A DNA stretch of 64,000 nt. Source: Dyella mobilis. Lineage in GTDB: Bacteria > Pseudomonadota > Gammaproteobacteria > Xanthomonadales > Rhodanobacteraceae. Shown here piece after piece: positions 33,399 through 40,421 of this stretch (positions are counted from its first letter, which is position 1; every line of letters starts with the position of its first letter). The notes below the pieces were generated by a model. That model was not told the origin of the DNA. It did no database searches and saw only the letters and a list, made by a program, of their open reading frames with translations. The position numbers and the translations under genes are program-made. Location of the stretch: the NCBI RefSeq assembly GCF_016904945.1, contig NZ_JADIKF010000040.1, forward strand, positions 248,001 to 312,000, in the 5' to 3' direction.

Positions 33399-33557
33399 TC
33401 AACCCATCAAAGCGAGTTCAGGCTCCGGGCGCACGGTGTATACGGTGAGAAACAGACCCTTTTCGTTCTGTTCCTCGACGGCCTGTGTTACGTCCATGGC
33501 GGTGACGCGTGCAAAGGCGCGTACGGTCGTCGGTGTCACGTTGGATTGCGAAGGCAT
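33399..33557 (-). CDS. Candidate graspetide precursor peptide
   Basis: 52 residues, too short for ordinary gene calling. The ATG at 33557 has AAGGAG ten bases upstream. The N-terminal part is leader-like (VRAFARVTAMDVTQ), and the end reads LFLTVYTVRPEPELALMG. Thr38 and Thr41 followed by Glu45 and Glu47 give a T-x-x-T...E-x-E arrangement, similar in spirit to the TTxxxxEE cores of plesiocin-type graspetides; TQAVEE (24-29) is a second, less likely core. The adjacent MvdD-like ligase in the same direction supports the role. The core and the number of bonds are inferred. Confidence 0.65.
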   Translation of the reverse strand: MPSQSNVTPTTVRAFARVTAMDVTQAVEEQNEKGLFLTVYTVRPEPELALMG

Positions 33558-33763
33558 GGTTGAGAGACTCCTTGGTCATCAAACGGAAAGCCTCCCACGT
33601 GAGACGACCGGGAGGCTCGACGAGTCTACGTCCACTTGAAAAGCCAATCCAATGTCTCGACTGCGGCAAATTGTCGATGCGTTTGCAGTTGGGACGTGAG
33701 CTCCTTCATCACCAAAGTGAAACCCACGTGAAGCATCGACGAATCATTAAAGTCGAATAGCTT

Positions 33764-34426
33764 CTATGCCCGGTCGCGAATTTTTTCGCGTCGCTGCATC
33801 AGCATTATCGCGTGCAACATGAGGAACAACGGCACGAAGAAAACCGGTATCAACAGCAAGGGCAGCGACGCCATGGGTGCCGTGCTGATCTCTCCCGGCG
33901 CGCCCGTGGCTAGCGTGGCAAGCAAGGTTCCCAAGCTGATTGCCACGATGAGATCGATGATGCCGAGCACGTTCCACCGTGCAAATGCAGCGCTGGTGGC
34001 AAAGTCTGGCTGGCGCAAGAGAGCAGCCAATATCCATGGCGCGCTGATACCGATGGCCATGTCGCCCGAACCGGCCGGCAGCGCGAACGCTGCCGGCAGC
34101 ACGTTGTGCGCATACAGGAAGAGAAAACCCAACCCACCCCACCGCCAAGCCTGCATCGCCACGACGAAGCGCGGGTCCAGCGCGATGACAAACCGGCGCA
34201 ACGCTGGCGAAAACTTCAGCCAGGCGAAGAAAGACAGCAACGGTATGGCTATGCCAAGGCCGATGGCGATAGGTGGTTCGCCTTGATGCCCGATAAAGAT
34301 GCCGCCGACGCCCAATATCACGACGAGCAGGAACCACGTGGCCAGCACGAGGTAAACACCCAGACGCACACTGCCCGATGTCGAAGACGACGAACCCGCC
34401 GAGCGGGGAATGACTGTTGCTGCCAT
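33764..34426 (-). CDS. Hypothetical membrane protein divergent from an HxlR regulator
   Basis: 220 residues with five or six hydrophobic segments (first at about 21-44, VRLGVYLVLATWFLLVVILG; last at 184-206, PLLLIPVFFVPLFLMLHAIM). No signal peptide and no recognised family. Its start is 15 bases from an ACTTGC-N5-GCAAGT box, so it is the probable target of the divergent HxlR gene. The graspetide precursor lies 206 bases downstream on the same strand; whether they share a transcript cannot be told. Confidence 0.7.
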   Translation of the reverse strand: MAATVIPRSAGSSSSTSGSVRLGVYLVLATWFLLVVILGVGGIFIGHQGEPPIAIGLGIAIPLLSFFAWLKFSPALRRFVIALDPRFVVAMQAWRWGGLGFLFLYAHNVLPAAFALPAGSGDMAIGISAPWILAALLRQPDFATSAAFARWNVLGIIDLIVAISLGTLLATLATGAPGEISTAPMASLPLLLIPVFFVPLFLMLHAIMLMQRREKIRDRA

Positions 34427-34440
34427 GACAACCTCCAGTC

Positions 34441-34457
34441 ACTTGCATTTTGCAAGT
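34441..34457. promoter_or_regulatory. HxlR operator box 1
   Basis: ACTTGC-ATTTT-GCAAGT, a perfect interrupted palindrome of 17 bases, 15 bases upstream of the leftward membrane protein start. The same half-sites with the same 5-base spacer recur at 34480. Confidence 0.7.
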
Positions 34458-34479
34458 CTAGAGGAAACGTAGCACCATG

Positions 34480-34496
34480 ACTTGCACTTCGCAAGT
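34480..34496. promoter_or_regulatory. HxlR operator box 2
   Basis: ACTTGC-ACTTC-GCAAGT, the second copy of the palindrome, centred 39 bp from the first and 32 bases before the GTG start of the HxlR gene. Together the two boxes would let one regulator control both divergent genes. Confidence 0.7.
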
Positions 34497-34527
34497 GACA
34501 ATCCACTTGAGGCCAGAGACCCCCCAC

Positions 34528-34965
34528 GTGACCACCGACAGACCCTTCATGCGCTCCCCTTGCGCCGTCGCCAGTTCGCTCGACATCGTGGGCGACAAAT
34601 GGTCGCTGCTCGTCGTGCGCGACTTGCTGCACGGCAAGCACACCTATGGCGAGCTTGCGGATTCGCCGGAACGCATTCCCACCAACATCCTCGCCGATCG
34701 CCTCAAACGCCTGGAAAGTGCCGGCATCATTACCAGCACCCCCTATCAACAGCACCCGGTGCGATACGCGTACTCGCTCACCCCTAAAGGCAACGACCTC
34801 GGCGAGGTATTGCTGGCATTCGTGCATTGGGGCAAGCGGCACATTCCGGGAACGGTAGTGCTCAAGCAGACGCCTGATACAGGCAAGAGCGCGGCATCGG
34901 CGAAGACTTCGCAGCGCCCAAAGGGAGCCAAGACCGGAAGAGCGCGCACAAAAAAAGCGCCGTGA
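34528..34965 (+). CDS. HxlR-family transcriptional regulator
   Basis: 145 residues from the GTG at 34528. An ATG at 34477 is in frame but lies inside operator box 2, and an ATG at 34549 would cut too close to the domain. The winged helix has the family start CAVASSLDIVGDKWSLLVVRDLL with its conserved Cys, then YGELADSPERIPTNILADRLKRL. HxlR proteins often sense aldehydes, thiols or quinones through that Cys. A Lys/Ala-rich tail ends the protein. The terminator overlaps its stop codon. Confidence 0.88.
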   Translation: MTTDRPFMRSPCAVASSLDIVGDKWSLLVVRDLLHGKHTYGELADSPERIPTNILADRLKRLESAGIITSTPYQQHPVRYAYSLTPKGNDLGEVLLAFVHWGKRHIPGTVVLKQTPDTGKSAASAKTSQRPKGAKTGRARTKKAP

Positions 34966-34976
34966 GGCGCTTTTTT
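34951..34976 (+). terminator. Terminator of the HxlR gene
   Basis: AAAAAAGCGCC and GGCGCTTTTTT pair around GTGA, with a run of six T; the stop codon is in the loop. It works in both directions and lies six bases from the left repeat of the tRNA-Cys island. Confidence 0.85.
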
Positions 34977-34981
34977 CGAGT

Positions 34982-35039
34982 TTCGCAATGGAGGCCGAGG
35001 TCGGAATCGAACCGGCGCACACGGCTTTGCAGGGCGCTG
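34982..35039 (-). repeat. Left attachment-site repeat, tRNA-Cys 3' fragment
   Basis: Copy of the anticodon loop, variable region, T arm and CCA end of tRNA-Cys with two mismatches (35018 and 35034) relative to the intact gene. The 5' half is missing, so it cannot be a tRNA. It marks the far end of the island. Confidence 0.85.
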
Positions 35040-35488
35040 ATAAATATGTTTTTCAAAGACTTACAGAGACACCCCCCCCCATCCGTCGCCTTAAGACTTC
35101 CCAAAAAAGAGCTATCTCAGGACTGGTTGAAGTGCAGCCGAGGCAAAATGCTGAGTGTTGCCTTCAAAGCGCTCGGCCAACAGCAGCAACGCCCTCTGCC
35201 CAGGCCCGTCGGTGTTCTTAGGAACGCCCGCTGTGTGCATCTTCGCCGCAGAGGAAGGCGCGACGGACTCAGCGGGAAACGCAATGGAAGAAGCCGACAG
35301 AGTCCGGTTTGGCGATCTGGTGGCGTGGATATCTCATGCCACTTTGCGCCGTGGCCTGCGGAAGTGTTACTCGTATCTGTCGCGACACGTTATCAGCGAT
35401 GGATTAATTGATGGGCGACCCCGACTCCACCGACTCCACCCTCGATTTCGCTCCGCCGCCCCGATTCCGCCATTTTGTTTCTTTGAAA
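35040..35488. other. Island segment without a supported gene
   Basis: 449 bases next to the left repeat. It contains only short reading frames in all directions, none with a convincing start or a family look. It probably holds gene debris or the recombination-site arm of the former element. Confidence 0.5.
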
Positions 35489-36142
35489 TCAGTTGCGGTC
35501 TCTCATTACGAAATTAGCAAGTCTTGCACTTCGCTTTCTCTCCCTAAGGTAAGCTGACAACCAAATCAAAAATACCCAATAGATCATAATCTCAGCAATG
35601 ACCACAAACCACGCAAAGAAAGGCATAAAGATTTGGCATTTAATCATCCACGTCACCTGCGGAGTTGTCGACACCAGAAGCTTGCCATTTAAAAAAGTCG
35701 GAAATCCAATTAGCCCAAGGTCCCCGCAAAACCAAAGAATCACAAAACACACAAATATGACAGCACGACCCAAACTCGGCATTGCAGCCAGATGTCTTCT
35801 AAGCCTCACGCGCGTAGCTATTTTTACATTTGTCGAAAATGGACAATAGAGAACAATCATAACCAACGCATAAAAAATCGAGACCATCCACTGAATTGTC
35901 ATTACATAACTACAATGATCCGCGTTCGTGGCAATTGAAGAAACTGCCTCAATAACCGGAAGATGACTTTCACCAAAGCTTATTATCCAGCGCTCAAGCG
36001 GAGGATTAGCAACATGAACAAAAATAAAACTCGTTACGTAGCTAAAAAAAAGTCCAGCCACTAAGAGCACGCGAAGCGGATTAAGCGAAAGCCGACCTTG
36101 CAGCGCCAACCGTCTACTGGCACCTCGATTTATTAAAAGCAC
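35489..36142 (-). CDS. Island-borne hypothetical membrane protein
   Basis: 217 residues from a GTG at 36142 that follows a GGGGG ribosome-site-like stretch. Four hydrophobic segments at about 26-45, 83-102, 127-147 and 169-196, with a positively charged, Arg-rich C terminus. Base composition is strikingly AT-rich compared with the neighbouring chromosome, indicating foreign origin. Not recognised. It could be a defence- or immunity-type membrane protein given its place in an island, but nothing in the sequence proves that. Confidence 0.6.
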   Translation of the reverse strand: MLLINRGASRRLALQGRLSLNPLRVLLVAGLFFSYVTSFIFVHVANPPLERWIISFGESHLPVIEAVSSIATNADHCSYVMTIQWMVSIFYALVMIVLYCPFSTNVKIATRVRLRRHLAAMPSLGRAVIFVCFVILWFCGDLGLIGFPTFLNGKLLVSTTPQVTWMIKCQIFMPFFAWFVVIAEIMIYWVFLIWLSAYLRERKRSARLANFVMRDRN

Positions 36143-36254
36143 GCAGCCCCCTTTTTTTTACGGAGCTTGAAAGCCGTCAATATTACCAAGGATTAACAAT
36201 TTGTATATTTCCATGATTTGGAGCTGGCGAAGGCGGGGTAAGGAAATTGTTGCA

Positions 36255-36593
36255 TTAAAACTGCGCTGCATTCCCGCCATAGAAGCTGCACGTAGCAACG
36301 CCTACGGCGACACCTGCAGGCATCGTAATCTCATCGGCAAGACCAAAGCCAAACACCGCACCAAGCTCACCCCCACTTTCAGCACACGCTATCCCGGAAA
36401 GCCCAGAGACCACGTGCACAAAAGCACCTTGGTAATTGCCACTTTCATAGTCAGAAGCTACCTCTGCTGTCGTCCTTGGGAACGTGTTGCGCACCGAGGT
36501 ACCGCGAGATGTTCTCACGCAGCGATCTCTGCAGCTCGCGCTTCTCGTTGAAGTCGTCCGACACCGCATCACGGTCAAGCAGCGTTTCAACAC
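36255..36593 (-). CDS. Gly-rich reading frame in the island, probably only its C-terminal 65 codons meaningful
   Basis: The frame is open for 112 codons, but its first half (36451-36593) only shadows the integrase remnant in another frame. The last 65 codons are distinctive: Gly/Ala-rich, hydrophobic, with GG (AESGGELGAVFGFGLADE) and two Cys (GIACAE, GVATCSF). This looks somewhat like the end of a double-glycine bacteriocin or microcin precursor. No good start codon precedes that part, so it may be a gene fragment joined by deletion. Low confidence. Confidence 0.25.
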   Translation of the reverse strand: MLKRCLTVMRCRTTSTRSASCRDRCVRTSRGTSVRNTFPRTTAEVASDYESGNYQGAFVHVVSGLSGIACAESGGELGAVFGFGLADEITMPAGVAVGVATCSFYGGNAAQF

Positions 36594-36725
36594 GCCTAAC
36601 GTATTCGTCGCCCTCCACCCGATCGCCGAAGGTCAGATAAATGGGCTTTGGAATGAGCCGGCGCGCTTAATGGTGTAATGCCGGGCATCCACACGCCTGC
36701 GCTTTGTCGTCGCGCTTAAACTCAT
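36451..36725 (-). pseudogene. Truncated, frameshifted integrase-like gene
   Basis: The frame begins at ATG 36725 (MSLSATTKRRRVDARHYTIK, then AGSFQSP) and shifts by a one-base loss near 36640-36645. It continues as IYLTFGDRVEGDEYVRRVET and RENISRYLGAQHVPKDD to a stop at 36451. The look is that of the N-terminal arm and core-binding part of a tyrosine site-specific recombinase; the catalytic Arg, His and Tyr domain is absent. Its place next to the intact tRNA-Cys, reading away from it, is where integrase genes of tRNA islands usually sit. Family assignment is by appearance plus context. Confidence 0.55.
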
Positions 36726-36820
36726 GGAAGCGAATTTCCCGCGCGCTTACGTGAGCTTGCCACCCAAACTTAGGTGGCAAATCGATTCTTTCAAGCACTT
36801 AGCGCAGAGTTTCGGGAAAA

Positions 36821-36841
36821 GAAAAAGCGCCCAATGGGCGC
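36821..36841 (-). terminator. Terminator of tRNA-Cys
   Basis: GCGCCC (36827-36832) pairs with GGGCGC (36836-36841) around AAT; read leftward, TTTTTC follows. It lies 18 bases past the 3' end of tRNA-Cys. Confidence 0.7.
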
Positions 36842-36851
36842 CAAGTCTTTG

Positions 36852-36909
36852 TTCGCAATGGAGGCCGAGGTCGGAATCGAACCGGCGTACACGGCTTTGC
36901 AGGCCGCTG
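36852..36909 (-). repeat. Right attachment-site repeat within tRNA-Cys
   Basis: The 58 bases matching the left repeat at 34982 cover the 3' flank, CCA end, T arm and up to the anticodon loop of the intact tRNA-Cys. Ends in the anticodon loop, a known crossover place for tRNA-directed integrases. Confidence 0.85.
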
Positions 36910-36932
36910 CATGACCACTCTGCCACCCGGCC
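36859..36932 (-). tRNA. tRNA-Cys (anticodon GCA)
   Basis: 74 nucleotides, with acceptor arms GGCCGGG and CTCGGCC (one G-U pair), discriminator U typical of Cys, encoded CCA, anticodon loop CTGCAAA and T loop GGTTCGATTCC. It is the intact copy at the right end of the island; the integrated element restored or kept its 3' end. Last of a leftward tRNA group. Confidence 0.97.
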
Positions 36933-36980
36933 ATTGCTGGAATGCTCGATCTTAGCGGATCGAGACTTCCTTAAAAAAAC

Positions 36981-37004
36981 AAAACCTCGGCTCACCGAGG
37001 TTTT
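36981..37004 (-). terminator. Terminator after tRNA-Gly copy 1
   Basis: AAAACCTCGG and CCGAGGTTTT pair around a four-base loop; read leftward it is followed by seven T. It separates the tRNA-Gly genes from tRNA-Cys, which therefore needs its own promoter. Confidence 0.85.
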
Positions 37005-37013
37005 GCGTGAATC

Positions 37014-37089
<76 letters not shown>

Positions 37090-37198
37090 ATCGGAGCGTG
37101 CAACTATAGCAGAACCTGTACCAATGTGAATAGGTTGCCCTGCTTTTTTCCAGTGATTCAAGCAACTTGCCACACGTGCTTGAAGTACCCATACAACA

Positions 37199-37224
37199 AG
37201 GCCCCGGGCATTGGCCTGGGGCCT
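37199..37224 (-). terminator. Hairpin between the two tRNA-Gly genes
   Basis: AGGCCCC and GGGGCCT pair with a further inner GG/CC step around CATTGG. No long T run follows leftward, so it may be an RNA-processing hairpin instead of a terminator. Confidence 0.5.
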
Positions 37225-37235
37225 CGTCTGAAAAC

Positions 37236-37311
<76 letters not shown>

Positions 37312-37348
37312 ATCGGAGCCGCGCATTTTAGCGGCTGAAACGAAACCG

Positions 37349-37960
37349 TCAAGCGTTTCTGTCTTGATCGGATCTCAGCGGCGAGGTATCGCCATGCAGG
37401 GCCGGCCACGCCGCACGCAGATAGTGCAGGCCCGACCAGATGGTCAGCACCCCGGCGATCACCAGCAGCCCCTCGCCGATGTGGTACAGGCGCAGGGCTT
37501 CGGCGTCCTTTTCATGCTGCAGGATGAGCACGATCAGGGCCACCATCTGCATGGCCGTTTTCAGTTTGCCCAGAAACGCCACCCGCACAGTGGCACGCAT
37601 GCCGATCTCGGCCATCCACTCGCGCAGGGCCGAGATGCTGATCTCCCGCCCAACGATGATGGCCGACGTAATGGCCATGACCACGCCGGGCCAGCCGCCA
37701 CGGTGGGTTTCGACCAGCATGAACAGCGTCACCGCGACCATCAGCTTGTCGGCTACCGGGTCGAGGAACGCACCGAACTGGGAGGTGAGGTTCAGCCGGC
37801 GGGCCAGGTAGCCGTCCAGCCAGTCAGTAACGCCGGCCAGCGCAAAAACGATGGCGGCGGTGATGTTGTGCCCCCTGAACGGCAGATAGAACGCCATCAC
37901 CATGACCGGCAGCAGCGCTACGCGGAACAGCGTTAGCCAGGTCGGCAAGTTGATGCGCAT
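37349..37960 (-). CDS. pgsA: CDP-diacylglycerol--glycerol-3-phosphate 3-phosphatidyltransferase
   Basis: 203 residues. The enzyme joins CDP-diacylglycerol and glycerol-3-phosphate to give phosphatidylglycerol phosphate in the inner membrane. The CDP-alcohol phosphotransferase motif is complete: Asp46, Asp49-Gly50, Ala-Arg, Gly63, Asp67 and Asp71 (TDWLDGYLARR, FGAFLDPVADK). Four or more membrane helices. Last protein gene of a leftward group kdsB, LMW-PTP, uvrC, pgsA, a common uvrC-pgsA order in proteobacteria, followed by tRNA genes. Confidence 0.97.
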   Translation of the reverse strand: MRINLPTWLTLFRVALLPVMVMAFYLPFRGHNITAAIVFALAGVTDWLDGYLARRLNLTSQFGAFLDPVADKLMVAVTLFMLVETHRGGWPGVVMAITSAIIVGREISISALREWMAEIGMRATVRVAFLGKLKTAMQMVALIVLILQHEKDAEALRLYHIGEGLLVIAGVLTIWSGLHYLRAAWPALHGDTSPLRSDQDRNA

Positions 37961-38064
37961 GGGGCCTTTCCGTTTTTTGTCAGTGTCGCACGTTAGGAGC
38001 GGAATGCAGCGGGAAAACTTGTCGCAAGAGTGCCCGCTCTCCGCACAAGGAGGAGTTTGAGCCG

Positions 38065-39891
38065 TCAGGCGTGAAGTGCGTCATAGATGCGTTCGGCCAG
38101 GCCGCGATCAATCCCTTTCACCTGCATCAACTCTTCGACCCCCGCGGCCTCTACGCCAGCCAGGCCGCCGAACGCCTTGAGCAGGGCCGTGCGGCGGCGG
38201 GCGCCCACGCCTTGCACATCTTCCAGCACGCTGCGCTCCCGGGCCTTTTCGCGCCGCTTGCGATGCCCGCTGATGGCAAAGCGATGCGATTCGTCGCGTA
38301 CCGCGGCCACCAGGTGCAGGGCCGGGGAACTGGGGCCGGGATGAATCTCCCGGTTCGACCCGGCCAGGATCAGCGTCTCCTCGCCGGCGCGCCTGCCCGG
38401 CCCCTTGGCCACGCCCACCACCTCGATGCCGGCAACACCCAGCTCGCGCAGGACATCCAGCGCCTGCGCCACCTGGGCGCTGCCGCCGTCGATCAGCAGC
38501 ACGTCCGGCCGGACGCCCTCGCCTTCGGCCACTTTGCGGAAGCGTCGGGTAAGCGCCTGATGCATGGCGGCGTAATCGTCGCCGGGCGTGATGCCGGCGA
38601 TGTTGAAACGGCGGTAGTGCGATTTCTCGGGCCCTTCCGGGCCGAACACCACGCAGGAGGCGACGGTGGCCTCGCCCCGCGTGTGGCTGATGTCGAAACA
38701 TTCGATGCGGCGCGGCGGCTCGTCCAAACCCAGCAAGTTCTGCAGGTCTTCGAAGCGCGTACCCAGCGTCTGCCGGCTGGCAATGCGCGAGGTGAGCGAA
38801 GCTTGCGCGTTGCGCTCGGCCATTTGCAGGAACTGCGCGCGATCGCCGCGCACGCGCGACTTGAGTTCCACTGCGTGACCGCATTGCTGAGCCAGCACCT
38901 CGCCGAGCAACTGCTCGTCGGCGATGGTTTCGCCCAGGATGATTTCACGCGGCACCGGGCGGTCCAGATAATACTGCGCGACGAACTGCGCCAGCACGTC
39001 GGCCGGTTCGGCGTCCAGCGGCAGGCGCGGATAGAAATCGCGCGTACCCAGGCTGATGCCGTTGCGGAAGAACAGCACGCTGACACAGGCGATGCCCGAT
39101 TCGATGCGGCAGGCGATCACGTCCATGTCGGCCGTGGCGCCCTGCACGTGGTTCTGTGCGTGCAGTTTGCGCAATGCCGCCACCTGGTCGCGCAATGCGG
39201 CGGCGCGTTCGAAATTCAGCGCGGCACTGGCCTGCTCCATCGAACCGACCAGCTCATCGATCACCGCACTGCTGCGCCCGTCCAGGAACATCTCCACGTG
39301 ACGCACGTCGCTGCGGTAGTCCTCGGTGCTGATCAAGCCCACGCAGGGGCCGGTGCAGCGGCCGATCTGGTATTGCAGGCAGGGCCGCGAGCGATTGCGA
39401 AAGTAGCTGTCTTCGCACTGGCGTACCTTGAACAGCTTCTGCATCAGGTTGAGGCTTTCGCGTACCGCAAAGGCGCTGGGGAACGGGCCAAAGTACCGCC
39501 CCGCCTGGTTGCGCGCACCGCGATGGAAGGCCAGCCGCGGATAATCTTCGCCGCCCGACAAATAGATATACGGATAGCTTTTGTCGTCGCGCAACAGAAT
39601 GTTGTAGCGCGGCTTGAGCGCCTTGATCAGCTGCGATTCCAGCAGCAACGCTTCCGCCTCGGTGCGGGTGACGGTGATTTCGGCGCGCACGATCTGCGCC
39701 ACCATCGCGGCGATGCGTGGCTCCATGCGCGGCTTCAAAAAGTAGCTGCCGACGCGTTTCTTGAGGTTGCTGGCCTTGCCTACGTAAAGCAGTTCGCCGT
39801 CTTCGTTGAAGTAACGGTAGACGCCGGGCGACGTGGTAAGCGTGCTGACAAAGGCCTTGCCGTCGAAGGCCTGGGAGGATGCGGGCTGCAT
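38065..39891 (-). CDS. uvrC: Excinuclease ABC subunit C
   Basis: 608 residues from the ATG at 39891; the frame is open further upstream but only into the phosphatase gene. N-terminal GIY-YIG nuclease (GVYRYFNEDGELLYVGKAS), a Cys-rich linker, the UVR motif around 205-240 (EQASAALNFERAAALRD), the RNase H-like 5'-incision domain (FDISHTRGEATVASCVVF) and helix-hairpin-helix units at the end (VQGVGARRRTALLKAFGG). It makes both cuts in nucleotide excision repair. Confidence 0.97.
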   Translation of the reverse strand: MQPASSQAFDGKAFVSTLTTSPGVYRYFNEDGELLYVGKASNLKKRVGSYFLKPRMEPRIAAMVAQIVRAEITVTRTEAEALLLESQLIKALKPRYNILLRDDKSYPYIYLSGGEDYPRLAFHRGARNQAGRYFGPFPSAFAVRESLNLMQKLFKVRQCEDSYFRNRSRPCLQYQIGRCTGPCVGLISTEDYRSDVRHVEMFLDGRSSAVIDELVGSMEQASAALNFERAAALRDQVAALRKLHAQNHVQGATADMDVIACRIESGIACVSVLFFRNGISLGTRDFYPRLPLDAEPADVLAQFVAQYYLDRPVPREIILGETIADEQLLGEVLAQQCGHAVELKSRVRGDRAQFLQMAERNAQASLTSRIASRQTLGTRFEDLQNLLGLDEPPRRIECFDISHTRGEATVASCVVFGPEGPEKSHYRRFNIAGITPGDDYAAMHQALTRRFRKVAEGEGVRPDVLLIDGGSAQVAQALDVLRELGVAGIEVVGVAKGPGRRAGEETLILAGSNREIHPGPSSPALHLVAAVRDESHRFAISGHRKRREKARERSVLEDVQGVGARRRTALLKAFGGLAGVEAAGVEELMQVKGIDRGLAERIYDALHA

Positions 39892-39932
39892 GCGAACGAT
39901 TTTAGCCGGTTGGCGCGACGTCCGCGCCTGCT

Positions 39933-40421
39933 TTATCCGCCGTCGCGCAGCCGCCCGATCAAGCCGCGTACACCCTGCTCGGCAAGCACGATGGATTGCA
40001 CGAAACCGGTGAGTTCCCCGAAGTAGGGATCGGGAAATTCGTGGGGCGGCGCCATCCTGGCCCATTCCAGGAACAGGCAGGTGCGCCTGGCCACTTCTTC
40101 CCCGACCATGCGGCGCATTTCCCGCATGTTGTCGCTGTCCATGGCGAGCAGCAGATCGTAGCGCTCGAAATCCTCCAGGCTCAGCTGGCGCGCACGATGC
40201 GGACCCAGGTCGTAGCCCGCTCCGGCCGCCGCGGCGCGCATGCGCGGATCGGCCTGCTCGCCCGCGTGCCAGCCGCCGGTGCCACAGGATGCCACTTTGA
40301 TTTTCAGGCCCGCTTCGGCAAGGCGCTTGCGCGCCACCGACTCCACCAAAGGCGAACGGCAAATATTGCCCAGGCACACGAAAAGGATGGTCTGCACGCT
40401 CACGATTGCTTGCTCAGCCAC
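39933..40421 (-). CDS. Low-molecular-weight protein-tyrosine phosphatase
   Basis: 162 residues. The P-loop CLGNICRS (Cys16 to Arg22, CX5R) and the general-acid Asp in the DPYFG segment near residue 131 identify the family. In bacteria such enzymes often pair with a tyrosine kinase in polysaccharide export, but no kinase gene is near. The start overlaps the end of kdsB by 22 bases, so translation is coupled to it. Confidence 0.94.
   Translation of the reverse strand: MAEQAIVSVQTILFVCLGNICRSPLVESVARKRLAEAGLKIKVASCGTGGWHAGEQADPRMRAAAAGAGYDLGPHRARQLSLEDFERYDLLLAMDSDNMREMRRMVGEEVARRTCLFLEWARMAPPHEFPDPYFGELTGFVQSIVLAEQGVRGLIGRLRDGG

Larger units (their letters stand above)
34982..36909. mobile_element. 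Decayed genomic island inserted at tRNA-Cys
   Basis: About 1.9 kb bounded by a 58-bp direct repeat made of the 3' part of tRNA-Cys (34982-35039 and 36852-36909; 56 of 58 identical). The intact tRNA-Cys gene is at the right end. Contents: a frameshifted, truncated integrase-like reading frame next to the tRNA, a short Gly-rich frame, and an AT-rich membrane protein gene. The stretch from about 35490 to 36300 is much richer in A+T than the chromosome around it. No complete mobility gene remains, so it is most likely the remnant of a larger integrative element. Confidence 0.75.

Noticed and set aside
34988..35060. Second tRNA-Cys gene
   Set aside because: Only the 3' half matches; the 5' acceptor strand and D arm are missing, so it is an attachment-site copy.
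36255..36593. Complete bacteriocin precursor gene
   Set aside because: Half of the frame overlaps the integrase remnant in another frame and no start codon fits the Gly-rich part; kept only as a weak finding.
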